A stretch of 64,000 nucleotides of DNA, from positions 62,001-126,000 of the forward strand of contig VCJN01003346.1 in the NCBI GenBank assembly GCA_006384855.1. The letters run 5' to 3'. Within the stretch, counting starts at the first letter, position 1, and each line of letters opens with the position of its first letter. The stretch comes from Tetraselmis striata. Lineage: Eukaryota > Chlorophyta > Chlorodendrophyceae > Chlorodendrales > Chlorodendraceae. Positions 50,223 to 59,563 of the stretch are shown in pieces. The notes under the pieces were generated by a model. It did not search any database and had not been told where the DNA came from. It worked only from the letters and a program-made list of their open reading frames with translations. Made by a program: the position numbers and the translations under genes.

Positions 50223-50875
50223 CCCCCAAGATCGCGACTGCTCACCACCCGGCGCCGCATACAGCCGACCAGTCGGCGATGCACCACGGCCAGCTCCCCG
50301 AAGAGCTCCAGCCACCACCAACTATCCAGCTACAAGTGGCCCACGACCCGGCCGCGGCAGCCCCTCAAGCCACGGAGATGGACAACGACAACTCGCCACC
50401 GGCAGTCGCGCAGCCGGCGACAAGCGTCGATCCAGCCCCGCACCCCGAGCCGGCTCCGCCGGCCGCAGCCCAAGCCACCACCGCGACAAGAGAGACCTTG
50501 GAGGCCACCAACCCCTCGAGCATACCCCCACATCCAGCACACCAGCCAAGGCGTCCCGCCTGGCCCAGCTCGCGGCAGAGGCTCATCGCCCCCCCCCCCC
50601 CCCCCCCCCCCCCGCGCCGGAAGGCCCCCTTGCAGCCGCAGGTGGATAGTATGCGGAGGCTCCGCAGGCAAGGCACCCAACCCCAAGCTGGACGCACGCC
50701 TGCGACTATCAGCGCCGCCACCCAAGAACTCCGGACGTTTCTAGCCGGTATGCCCGGAATGCATTTTCGAATTTACCAGCACTATTCCCCGAAAGTATTA
50801 CAAACAGTGTATCGCCCGACCCGCGGGCTTGGTACCGGTAGGTACAGGCACGAGACGAAGTCATCATGCCATTAA
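49640..50875 (+). CDS. proline/alanine-rich repeat ORF, 411 codons
   Basis: One continuous frame spans both 417-bp-spaced repeats, giving a protein with duplicated blocks (EEQAPHETTTTSNMNINRPE / EEQAPQETTTTTNKNINRPE, then GATIDAPRSGRA twice) followed by a Pro/Ala/Thr-rich low-complexity region and a C-tract. The repeat spacing is near a multiple of three and the frame stays open, which is weak evidence of selection. It could be a disordered retroelement gag or non-coding GC-rich DNA. No domain recognised. Confidence 0.35.
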   Translation: MLTHGQRPPRREEQAPHETTTTSNMNINRPEEHQAAEVGATIDAPRSGRAVPTKNPSTIAAKNFTYTRLPPAVRSPLHLSSRQSRQPPINLPHDTDCATQVALLFGNPATHNRATQPPKIRSAIRAEQIAGTRLPPAARPRIADGQRPPRREEQAPQETTTTTNKNINRPEEHQVAEVGATIDAPRSGRAEPPKTPKIATAHHPAPHTADQSAMHHGQLPEELQPPPTIQLQVAHDPAAAAPQATEMDNDNSPPAVAQPATSVDPAPHPEPAPPAAAQATTATRETLEATNPSSIPPHPAHQPRRPAWPSSRQRLIAPPPPPPPPRRKAPLQPQVDSMRRLRRQGTQPQAGRTPATISAATQELRTFLAGMPGMHFRIYQHYSPKVLQTVYRPTRGLGTGRYRHETKSSCH

Positions 50876-51510
50876 ACGCAGTATACTGTGCCAAAAAGAA
50901 ATATATATATATACATATATATATTTGAGAAATGGAGGGCATTGTAGCCCCCACCCCCCCAAGCTAGCCGGCTCAGCGGTACATAAATACTGAGCACCAT
51001 ATAGCTATTCCGGTTGGCTCCCCTCCCCCATCACACCTCAGTAGCAGCAGGCGGGACGCCTCTGGCTGCCTTAGCGTGTCTGCTGAGTTCTGGATGGGAT
51101 GCACCATATGGGTCTGACTTACGTAGGGACAACATGGGGGTGCTGTTGTCTTAGCTATAGCCCACTGGAAGGAGGAGGGGCTAGGAAACATTGGAGAATG
51201 GCCGGTAGCTTGAGCTGTGATAACATTTCGTGTTCCCCACTGTGGTTATAGATAGCAGGCCCTCAGATTAACTCAGTCTGAGCGAGTGGATGCAGCAGAT
51301 AAGATAGACTAGACGCTGTAACAAATTTCAATTTCAATTTCAATTACAGCTGAAGCTACCGGCCTTCCTCTTGTGTGTCCAAGCCCCTCCTCCCTCGAGC
51401 GGGTTCTAGCTAGGACAGCAGCGCCCCCCTGCTGTCCCTATCCAAATAAGGCCTATCCCATTCAGAGCTCAACAAGTAAGCTTAGGCAGCCGTTGCGTCC
51501 TGCGCGGCAT

Positions 51511-52346
51511 ACATGGACCTGAGACTGCATATGGGCGTCGATGCCGGTGTGGTGGATGGGCGGCGCGGTGGCGGCGCTGGGAATCCGCGTCAGCATGTAA
51601 CGATTACATGCTGACTAGGCCCGCGCGAGACGTGGCGCACGCTAACATGTTGATCCAAAGTGAGCGTCAAATTTTCGCGAAGGCCCCCAATAGCGACCAA
51701 GCGCAAGCAATTGTAACCAATTTCACGTACTGACGTACAGTTTCCAATACTATTGCCTAAAACTGAAAGTGACCGATCGTTCCCCTTTTGACAAATTTGC
51801 CGAACTAAGCACGCTTAAATATGCTTAACTACAATTGAAATTTGAAAGCTTCAATCTCATTGGCTGTTGACCTAGCGACGTCCAGCCTGGCGCGTCAGCG
51901 TAAAAACACCTCAAATCGCCCGTACTACCACGGGTAGTATTGGTACTAATGTTACCCCTGGTACTATTGGTACTGGTACTTTTTAACCACCTCCCCCGAT
52001 CCCCGGCTTGGGGCTGTGGCGTGGCCGGTGGGGGTGCAGCACCGTGGGGCGTCCTCCGGCCCCTCCATGCCCCTGCGCTAGGGTGTCTCCCGTGGGATTC
52101 GCGGTCCCGGCGGGGGCGGCGGTGGTGGTGGGCGCGCGGCGCTGCGATAGCGCGGGTGCAGTCGTCGGCGCCCGCCGGCGGGGGCGTTGACTGGCAGTTC
52201 CGGTGTTGCGATGCATGGCAGCTGCGGGCGCACCTACCAGCGGCCCGCCCCCTTGTGCACGCATGTGAACCACGGGATGGAGTCCGACGACACGGCGGTA
52301 GCTGCCATGCACCTCGCCTACGCTGCGACTTTCGATTCCTCTGTGT
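51511..52346. other. intergenic with a 12-bp perfect hairpin
   Basis: The palindrome GTCAGCATGTAA-CGA-TTACATGCTGAC spans 51589-51615. The rest is AT-richer spacer with GGTACTATTGGTACTGGTAC-type words at 51930-51985. No gene supported. Confidence 0.5.
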
Positions 52347-52554
52347 ATGTGGGGTGCGCCCCACGAGCCGGCTGCCCGCGCTCGGGCCACCATGTGTGCC
52401 ATGGCGCGCCAGCGGCGGCCTGTGCCGCCACCTGCGAGTTTTGTAGCCCCCTTTCCTCCCACGGCTCAACCCCCCGGTGTGGCTCTCCCGGCGTCGGCGG
52501 CTGGCGTGCGGGCGCTGCAGCGCCAGCACGCGCCGGCTGCTGCCTTAGCCGCCC

Positions 52555-53376
52555 ATGATGCCGCCTGCGCGGCCACCGCTCGGTGGTGCGCTACCGGCGA
52601 CGTTTACAACCGCGAGATGCCCCGTACGCCGCCGCAGGGTACGGCTGTCGGCGTCTGTCCCGCGGCTCGGCCTATCCTCTTCCCCCTGCTACACCGTACG
52701 CTGGCCTATGCCGATCGCTTCCCTCCTACCGACGACCGGTCGTACGGAGCCGAAGGCGCTGTCTGCGTATTTGCGGGGCTACTACCGCGACCCTACCCAT
52801 CAAGCAGCCCCGCACTTGTGCGGAAACTGGCTGAGCGGCGAGTGCGGCTGTAGGAGGCAGGGGATGTTGTGCGCGCCGGCTTCTCGGTGTGCGGGGTGCA
52901 GCGAGTTACACAATTACCATATGGAGGCTGGTGAGCTGCCGACAACCACATCTCGGAGTGCCCGTCGCCGACGGAAGCGCCGGCGATCTGCGAGGGCGCG
53001 AGCGGCTTCTGCTAAGGCTGCGGAAGGGGGCGCCGATGCTGCGGCTGATGGGGTGCCGCCGGCGGTGGTGGATGCTCACCGCCGAGCGGCGAAACTCACC
53101 GCTCTGCAGGAGCTACGCCGCGCTCGCCAGGCGCTTGACACTGCCGACCTCGGTATGGTGTCTGACGCCGCTGCGGCGCTCCCAGCCCTCGATGCCCTCC
53201 ATCCGCCTCCTATTGCCACCGGCCCGGAGTACTCTCCCCCCGAAGAACCGCCGGACCTGCAGCGGGCGCCGCCGTCGTCGGGCAACAACGCGGATGAGGT
53301 TCGGCGGTGGGGGGAGGACCAGCGGCGGGTTTTGCGCCGTGCTCCCCGCCTTTCCGCTGGGCATGTGGACTGGTGA
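52555..53376 (+). pseudogene. LINE family A upstream ORF with Cys/His cluster
   Basis: Contains CGNWLSGECGCRRQGMLC, then SRCAGCSELHNYH, a C-x7-C-x-C...C-x2-C-x3-H arrangement like zinc-knuckle or CCCH fingers of retroelement nucleic-acid-binding proteins. An RRRRKRRRSARARA basic stretch and an Ala-rich linker follow. The 5' extent is unclear, and the frame changes before 53398. Confidence 0.5.
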
Positions 53377-53397
53377 CGTTGGGAGCACATCAAGGAC

Positions 53398-55651
53398 ATG
53401 GACGTACCTTCATGGCGCATGTGGGTGAATCGTTGCCTGGCGGGGCGGTGCCACTCGCGCACTGCGGCTTTCTTGGCGAGTGGCACCGTATTTGAGCTCC
53501 ACAAGGATGACCCCGCCGCGCGCGAGGAGCGGGCGAAGACCGGCGAGCCGCTGCGAGTACGCCTGCTTGGCGTCGGCTCCGTGCTGGTGCGCATGGCCTC
53601 CGCCCACGCTCTAGGGCAAGTGGGCGCGGATGCGCGGGAGGTCATGGGCCCGGTGCAACGCAGCTTTCAGTCTGGAGCTGGCTCTGAGACGGCGTATGTG
53701 AGCATGCGGATGGCCCTGCAACTTTTCGGCAGGCGTGGTATTGGTGGGAAAGGGCTGATGCCCTTGGACATTCGGAATGCCTTCAATGAGGTATCCCGGG
53801 GTGCGATACTTTACGGTTTGCTTCAGCACCCGCGTCTTCATGGCATGATCTCTTTCTTCCAGATGTTGTACGACCGCCCTAGCGACCTGTACTACTACGC
53901 GCCGGATGATCCCGGTACTTTGCGCGCCACCGCCATGCAGTCTCGTACGGGTGAATGATGTATGCCAGGGTGATGTCCTCGCCCCACTATACTTCTGCCT
54001 CGCTATCGTGGGCCCGGTGCAAGCGGTTGTATGTGGCTCGTACCGCCGCTGATACTTTCTGCCTGAGTTTTGCGGATGATTGCGACGCGGCCAATGCCGC
54101 GGCTCACGTTCCGCGCGTTTTCGACGAGTACTGCACGGAGCTTTCCAAAGTCGGACTGGTGGTACATGACAGTAAGACGAGGTGCGTTCGTCACCCCGGT
54201 GACAACGAGTCCGAGTTGCGGACGGTACGGTACGGGAGAAGTTGGCCCCGGGAGGATTTCGGGCCCCGGCCGATGATCCTGTCCAGGATGCATGGCGCCG
54301 TGTACCTGGGTGTCCCAATTAGCCATTACCCCGAGTGGATGACCGGCGCGTTGGGGCGGCGCCGGGAGGCCCACGCCACACTGCTGGAGCGCATCACCTC
54401 CTTTGGCACGTCGGGATACGGCTGCCACCATGGGGCCATGCGGTTGCTAGTCGTATGCGCGGTGCGGCAGACTGGCTTCCTCAGCCGCATGATGCCACCG
54501 TCGGAGTTGGGCCCTTTCTTGGAGGCCATGGACGCCGCCAACATTTCGGCTGCGTTTTCGCTGCTTGGCCGGGACGCTTGCGACCAGTCTACACCGCGCA
54601 TGAAGGCTGCGATCGTTCAGATGAGTTTGCCCGCGGATTTTGGCCGTATGAATCTGGCCTTGCTACAGTCTGAGGCCCCTGCGGCGTTTTATTCCGCGCA
54701 ATCGGTTGTCATGCCAAAGCTGGTACGGGAGTACGGGCCCGCCCTCGGCCCCGTGTACGAGGCGGTCGCGCCGAGGTGTCGCCTGTGGCTACGAGTGCTT
54801 TGCCATGGGCGCGTGAGACGCGCCGCGTGTACGAGACTGTACGGGCCCTCACCACGTTACCGCAGGAAGACGTGCGGCGTGCACGCGCGGCGTATGGGCC
54901 CGCCCACGAGATCTTCGAGTTACTTACGGTCAGTATTGCTATGACCACCGTTGCATCGGATCCAGCAGTTGGTACTACGTCCCGTATGGGTACGAGCACT
55001 AGCGGAGTACTACGCGTCACCACATCTCCTTTTACGGCCACTCCTCTTGGAGTTGGTAATGGTGAGGCCGCCTCTGCTGCCCAGCAATTGCTTCCTATCG
55101 GTGGTACGAATACTGCAAATACCATTACTAACTGCGCTTTTGTAGCTCTGAAGATACCGTCGCCAGGGAACTTAGTGGCACACCCTCCGTCAGCAGCAAT
55201 TGTTTCCCTCCCGGAATCGCTGCCAGGTTCTACTGCTCCGCCCTCGGGTACGGGTTCGGGTGCGGCCTCCGATGATCAGCCCACGTCCATGGTTGTCCAA
55301 CGCCACCTCAGCCGTGCGATTCGCTTGCGTGACGTCGCGGCCCTCGATCTCAGCTTCCAGCGTACTAGTGCCGCGGCCTCGCGACTTGATACCCTGCGCA
55401 TGTACAACGCGTGCGGGCCGGGCTCCCTATCGCTTTTTCAGTCGGATCACGACTCAGCCCGTAAGATACACCATGCTACTTATTCGGCCGCCGCTGCGCA
55501 GGTGATGGGCCTTTGCCCGCGCGGAGGTTCCGCGCTTGTCACTTGCCCTAGCCCCACGTGTGGTATTCATCCCTTATGGCTTCGCTCTACGGATGGCTCG
55601 AACCGGAGCGCTACTGATTTCATTGTGGATCTTTCATTGGTGGTTTTCTGA
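53398..55651 (+). pseudogene. LINE family A reverse transcriptase, frameshifted
   Basis: The first frame (to 53958) has the pre-motif region (RVRLLGVGSVLVRMASAHAL, QSGAGSETA) and motif A, LMPLDIRNAFNEVSRGAILY. Around 53950-53965 a short indel or duplication moves the frame. CQGDVLAPLYFCLAIV (motif B) reads in a third frame. TFCLSFADDCDAANAA (motif C, FADD) and VYLGVPISHYPEW then read in the frame 53955-54944. A further shift leads to the C-terminal ORF 54776-55651. Catalytic Asp residues are present but the protein cannot be made as one chain. Confidence 0.8.
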
Positions 55652-55742
55652 TATCGCCTTCTGCAGCTAGCTCATGTAATTAATAATTAGTTCTAATGGT
55701 ACTGTGAGACCGGATTGTCCGTTTCTGGTCGTGGTTTTCTGA

Positions 55743-55768
55743 TTTCAAAGTTGAGTCTGGTTTTGCCA
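55743..55768 (-). repeat. split direct repeat B2 (26 bp), element terminus
   Basis: TTTCAAAGTTGAGTCTGG then TTTTGCCA. Its partner B1 at 56047-56072 differs by one base (C/T). Confidence 0.85.
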
Positions 55769-55860
55769 AAAAGGTCGCGCAGGCTGTTTTACACGGTCAA
55801 GAGCCGAAATTGGCAGGATGGTTTAGCGAAAGCGTGGAGGGAAAACGGAGTCAAGGGGGG

Positions 55861-56046
55861 CGCTGCGTGGAACGCAGCGAAAACTGGAAGATGGCAGGCT
55901 CAGCTGTTCTGGCTGCTTTTATGTCTACTCGTGCTGCACCCAACGAGGGCGCAACAACAGTTACTAGTTCCCGTACCACTGAGCAGCACTTGTAGCTAAA
56001 AAGCGGTTAGGTCAAGGATGGAAACCCCATAAACTAGTTTAGATCA
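55861..56046 (-). repeat. split direct repeat A2 (186 bp)
   Basis: Aligns without gaps to 58780-58965, with only about two substitutions seen (AAAACTGG/AAAAGTGG and CGAGGG/CAAGGG). It begins CGCTGCGTGGAACGCAGCG, itself a small hairpin (GCTGCGT-GGA-ACGCAGC). Confidence 0.9.
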
Positions 56047-56072
56047 TTTCAAAGTTGAGTTTGGTTTTGCCA
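56047..56072 (-). repeat. split direct repeat B1 (26 bp)
   Basis: Copy of 55743-55768, directly abutting A2 at 56046/56047. Confidence 0.85.
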
Positions 56073-56125
56073 GTCTTGAGCGAACGTAGAGAGCGGTGGA
56101 TTGACGGAGAAGGGGTAGCGCCAAG

Positions 56126-57714
56126 TCATGAAGGAGGCACTGGGAAGGCCACCGCTGCGGAGTCCTGTTGGACTTGGAAGTGGCGGAGGGGGGCGATGTG
56201 TCCAAAGAAGAACCACGCGCCAGGAGAAGGAAGAACGTTGGGGTCGATGTAGTCCAGAACGACATCAGAGTTAGTGGCCCAACCGCCTTGGTAGCGGATG
56301 TGGGACAGTGGCGCTCCGATGGCGTCTGCTGCAGAGGCTGCGCCCTTGCGTAGACTGTGTGAAGTCCAGGAAGTGCCAGCAGGGGGGGCAGCGTTGACTA
56401 GGTTGACTGCTGTAGACAACCAGTCTGACATCGTAGCCGCAGTCCAAGGTTTTGACTGCTCAGCCACATTGACAGCCCAAAAGTTGGAGGCAGCCAAGCC
56501 AACAGTAACCAGGGGGACAGACTGGACGTTGTCGATGAAGTGGTGCAAGAGACGTGCCACTCGAGGGTGCTCGGACACTGGAAGGAGAAGTACGCGCAGG
56601 TCGCCGGGTCCCCGCCGGCCATCGCGACCCTTCTCGCGGTAGATCTGCAAGGTGATGTTGTAGGTGTCGACATGCACATCTTGCACTCGACAGGAGACTC
56701 AGTAAGGCCCCTGGCAAAGAACAGGAAGTTGACAGCCGAGGCCAAGAGGGCTCGGTAGTCGAGGTGGGACTCTGGGTAAGGAGCAGACACAATTAGCTCG
56801 GCCTTTGAGACGAAGCGGTAAGCTACATCTGCAGGCAGAGGGACACGCAAAGGGGCAGCGTCCAGTCGGCGCTGACGCAACATTAACCCACGTTTTGCTG
56901 AAGTGAGGTGTAGGCTGTCCTTGGCGATCGGGACGAGGTTGTGCAGCTCGAAGAAGGTGTTGATGGAAGACAGGTAGGGCTGCAGCGATTTAGCTGCGAT
57001 GTGCCCTCGCTCCCCGATCCAGGCAACGTACCGAACAACAGTAGCAGTAGTCGCTTCCAGCGGGCTGATGTTCTCGGAGCCGTGGCAGAACTCAGCGAAC
57101 TGAGACAACCTGCCGGCGTAGCTCTTGAGGGTCTGAGCGTTGAGGGAGTTGGAGAGCAGGTCGAGCGTCCGCTGGCCTAGCTCGTCTGAGCCGAACGCGT
57201 CCTGCAGTCGAGATCGCAGTGACGCAGCCCATGGAGCGATAGCTGCGGGCTCGTCAATTACGTAAGTGCGTCGTTGTACTGACAGAGTTCCACCGGCACG
57301 GCTACTGTTCGCAAAGTACTCGGCAGCAACGGTTAGGTTCTCGGCGGTTGGCCGGTAGTTGCTGGACGGGTTTGCAGTAGCTCCAGTACGGGTTTGCGGG
57401 GCTAGGTTCAGGTAAGAGGGCCGCCCCGCGCGCCCTTCGCGCTCATAGCGCCTGTCACGTGCGTAACGTACACGCGCGAAACTTGGTCGTTGCGAACCGG
57501 TTGTAACACGTAGTGTAACAACCGACGAACGCAGAGATGGGGTTGTAAGAAAGGCGGATGGTTGAGCCGCCATGTGCAGGCGTGCGGATGGTTGAGCCGC
57601 ACTCGGCTGTAGCTGTAAGAAGCGCCGCACCGAGGAAGGTCTAAATGAAGTCTGTAAGGTGGGGGGGTCAGGTCCTGACACAGGTAGGGCGCTCATCCCG
57701 CCGTTGAGCTGCAA
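56126..57714 (-). pseudogene. tyrosine recombinase of the split-repeat element, one frame break
   Basis: About 520 codons. The N-terminal two thirds (57714 to about 56695) include an N-terminal SAM-like DNA-binding region (LGQRTLDLLSNSLNAQTLK, SYAGRLSQFAEFC, VVRYVAWIGERGHIAAKSL). After about 56690 the reading continues in another frame (VQDVHVDTYNITLQIYREKG). The catalytic C-terminus has TSHSLRKGAASAA (HxxR), GGWATNSDVVLDYIDP (the H/W and the Tyr). The shift lies in ARGLTES|..VQDVH, where the first catalytic arm (R near the start of the domain) would sit. It is either an inactivating one-base indel, a sequencing error or, less likely, programmed. Confidence 0.8.
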
Positions 57715-57790
57715 GGGTGCGTCTTGCGGCGGTCACCGAAAGGTGGCCTCGCAAGGCTCCTGCAGCTCCGACGAGCGGCGCCCCACACCG

Positions 57791-58567
57791 TCACTCGTGC
57801 TCACCTTCGCGGCCACGTCCACGTCCGCCGCCATGTCCTCGCCCACGCCCGCGACCTGCAGCTGCAGCCGCTACTCGAGAAGTAGCGGTCGCCTTGGCGC
57901 TGCTGGCAACGGTCGCCTCGAAGACACGACGCTCGTAGTCCCTCATGAGGTGCCCAAAAATTGCAGAACCCAAATGCTCCGAAGCAGGCTGAAAATGCTG
58001 AGCTCGCAGCACGTCCAGAACACCTTGGTCACCGTGCACCCGCTTGATCTCATTCAGTTTCCGCAGGAAGGCTAGACGAAAACGAAACGCCTTGTCGATG
58101 GCCTCGGCGTGATTCCGAGCTCTCGCGAGGTAGGGGGTGAAGTCCTGGTTAGTGGCGGGGACATAAGGTAGCAGCTCGTCGAGCGCCACGAAAAGGGCGG
58201 CCATGTGGGCCCCGAAACACGACATCCACAAGTACTCCTCCTGGGCCGGCAGACGCCGGTCATCCTGCCTGAGGTACTCGTTCGTTAGGTCGGTGCTCAA
58301 AGGGAAAAGTCCAGGCACTCGGCTGACCGGTCGAACGGCCTCGTAACCAGACTCTGCTCTCTGCAGTAGCTCTGGCACCGCGAGGTAATCATCCTCGGCA
58401 CTCACGGATTTTGCTCCGACACGGCCGCTCTGGGCTAGCTCTAGCAAGTCGGGGCGCTCTGCGGCTCCCCCGCTGCCTGTCGGCTGTCCCGCGAAGCGCT
58501 GCCCTGAGCCGGAGCCATGTGCCCCTTCTCCATCAACAACGCGATCACGAGCCGTCAATTGTGCCAC
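57791..58567 (-). CDS. gag-like protein of the split-repeat element
   Basis: 258 residues, intact frame, immediately upstream of the recombinase (stop at 57791, recombinase ATG at 57714). The middle is helical (EEYLWMSCFGAHMAALFVAL, ARARNHAEAIDKAFRF, FLRKLNEIKRVHGDQG). The C-terminus is an RGG-like basic tail (GRGRGRGHGGGRGRGRE) suited to nucleic-acid binding instead of a CCHC knuckle. The position matches the gag of DIRS-order elements. No sequence family recognised. Confidence 0.65.
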   Translation of the reverse strand: MAQLTARDRVVDGEGAHGSGSGQRFAGQPTGSGGAAERPDLLELAQSGRVGAKSVSAEDDYLAVPELLQRAESGYEAVRPVSRVPGLFPLSTDLTNEYLRQDDRRLPAQEEYLWMSCFGAHMAALFVALDELLPYVPATNQDFTPYLARARNHAEAIDKAFRFRLAFLRKLNEIKRVHGDQGVLDVLRAQHFQPASEHLGSAIFGHLMRDYERRVFEATVASSAKATATSRVAAAAAGRGRGRGHGGGRGRGREGEHE

Positions 58568-58779
58568 AGCTGTAGCCAGCTCTCGCAGTAATGAAGACTA
58601 GGCCCTCATATCTGCGTTCAGCGACTGCAACGTCGGCTCAGCGACGGGTTCTTCTCCATCTGACATGGTAACGCACGGACGTACGGACGAGAATATCACA
58701 CTCGGGTGGCGAGCCGGGTGTGGTCTTGAACAACCTGGGGTGACCTTGCTCGCAACGGGTTACGAGACAGTTTTTACAT

Positions 58780-58965
58780 CGCTGCGTGGAACGCAGCGAA
58801 AAGTGGAAGATGGCAGGCTCAGCTGTTCTGGCTGCTTTTATGTCTACTCGTGCTGCACCCAACAAGGGCGCAACAACAGTTACTAGTTCCCGTACCACTG
58901 AGCAGCACTTGTAGCTAAAAAGCGGTTAGGTCAAGGATGGAAACCCCATAAACTAGTTTAGATCA
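58780..58965 (-). repeat. split direct repeat A1 (186 bp), element terminus
   Basis: Partner of 55861-56046. It ends in GATCA at 58965, followed by flanking LINE tail TATCGCCTTC. Confidence 0.9.
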
Positions 58966-59563
58966 TATCGCCTTCTGCAGCTAGCTCATGTAAGTAGTAC
59001 CAGGGGTCACCAGGTGACCCCTGGTAGTACTGTCTACTGGTTTTTAGGGTTTGGGTGCTAAACCTGTGGCACCCGTCAGTCCGTCACGTCGGACTCGCTA
59101 AGTCGTACCTGTACTGGTAGCGCCGTCGTCGTAGACCATTCGTCGCCGCGAGCGCGGACCGCCTGCGAATGGCGGCGGGCGGCATGTCGCCGCTCTGTCG
59201 AGACCCAAACGATATCCATGAGACAACGATGCGGATTACACGTTACTGCGTCCTCGCCCTGTTTTCACGATCAGCAGCAGATCATCAGGATACGATATGA
59301 GGATACGTGGCAGCCTGTTGGCGGCACCAGCCGCAGTAGCAGATGGTACATTATCATACCCCGCGCCCCGGCGGCCCGGCCTCGGCCCCGTCCGCGCTTA
59401 GTGCGCGCAACTCGCGTCCCGCCCGATAGCGACGGTGTATCCTGCGCCTTATCCGGCCACGATCAGCCGTAAGCTAGGTAAGCCGTGACCGACGCTCGCC
59501 TTTGGCCGTCCACCTTCCGAATCGGCACCACCACCGTTGCCGTCCGCGTGAAGCATTTTCAAG
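58966..59563. other. LINE-tail remainder and FDC1 5' flank
   Basis: 58966-58994 is the distal half of the interrupted LINE tail. An inverted CAGGGGTCACC/GGTGACCCCTG pair lies at 59001-59023. The remainder should hold the ferredoxin promoter. No core element is assigned. Confidence 0.5.

Larger units (their letters stand above)
49357..51510 (+). mobile_element. composite repeat: dispersed element split by about 1.87 kb
   Basis: The left segment 49357-49475 (GAAATTGAAATTGAAATTG, GAGTTGTTCTTAGGGC, GGTAGGGAACACTAGGTG) and the right segment 51345-51510 (GCTGAAGCTACCGGCC, CAGCGCCCCCCTGCTGTCCC, GCCTATCCCATTCAGAGCTC) match consecutive halves of 39940-40225. The intervening DNA contains the proline/alanine-rich ORF. 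Immediately before the right segment is TTTCAATTTCAATTTCAATT, the reverse complement of the GAAATT run at 49357, so the insert is bordered by inverted GAAATT repeats. Confidence 0.5.
52347..55681 (+). mobile_element. LINE family A, longest copy (non-LTR retrotransposon, dead)
   Basis: Order: an ORF with a Cys/His cluster (52555-53376), reverse transcriptase in two frames (53398-54944), a C-terminal region (54776-55651), and the conserved 3' tail (CGCCTTCTGCAGCTAGCTCA, to 55681). Compared with the copy at 15750-16959, this copy lacks about 750 bp between the DFIVD codons (about 55627) and the tail, an internal deletion that removes the PD...D nuclease-like region. No poly-A is present at the 3' end. 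Confidence 0.8.
55743..58965 (-). mobile_element. 3.22-kb tyrosine-recombinase element with split direct repeats, no RT (PAT/Ngaro-like)
   Basis: Read on the minus strand: repeat A1 (58965-58780), gag-like ORF (58567-57791), tyrosine recombinase (57714-56126), repeat B1 (56072-56047), repeat A2 (56046-55861), unique spacer, repeat B2 (55768-55743). This A1-ORFs-B1-A2-B2 order is the known split-direct-repeat signature of PAT/Ngaro-type DIRS-order elements. The B1/A2 junction (GATCA|TTTCAAAG on the plus strand) equals the sequence formed by joining the two element ends, as expected from a circular intermediate. Removing the element restores an intact LINE tail (..GGTTTTCTGA|TATCGCC..), which is present uninterrupted at about 55640-55681. 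No target duplication. No RT/RNase H is recognised between the ORFs, so the copy is non-autonomous for reverse transcription. Confidence 0.85.
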
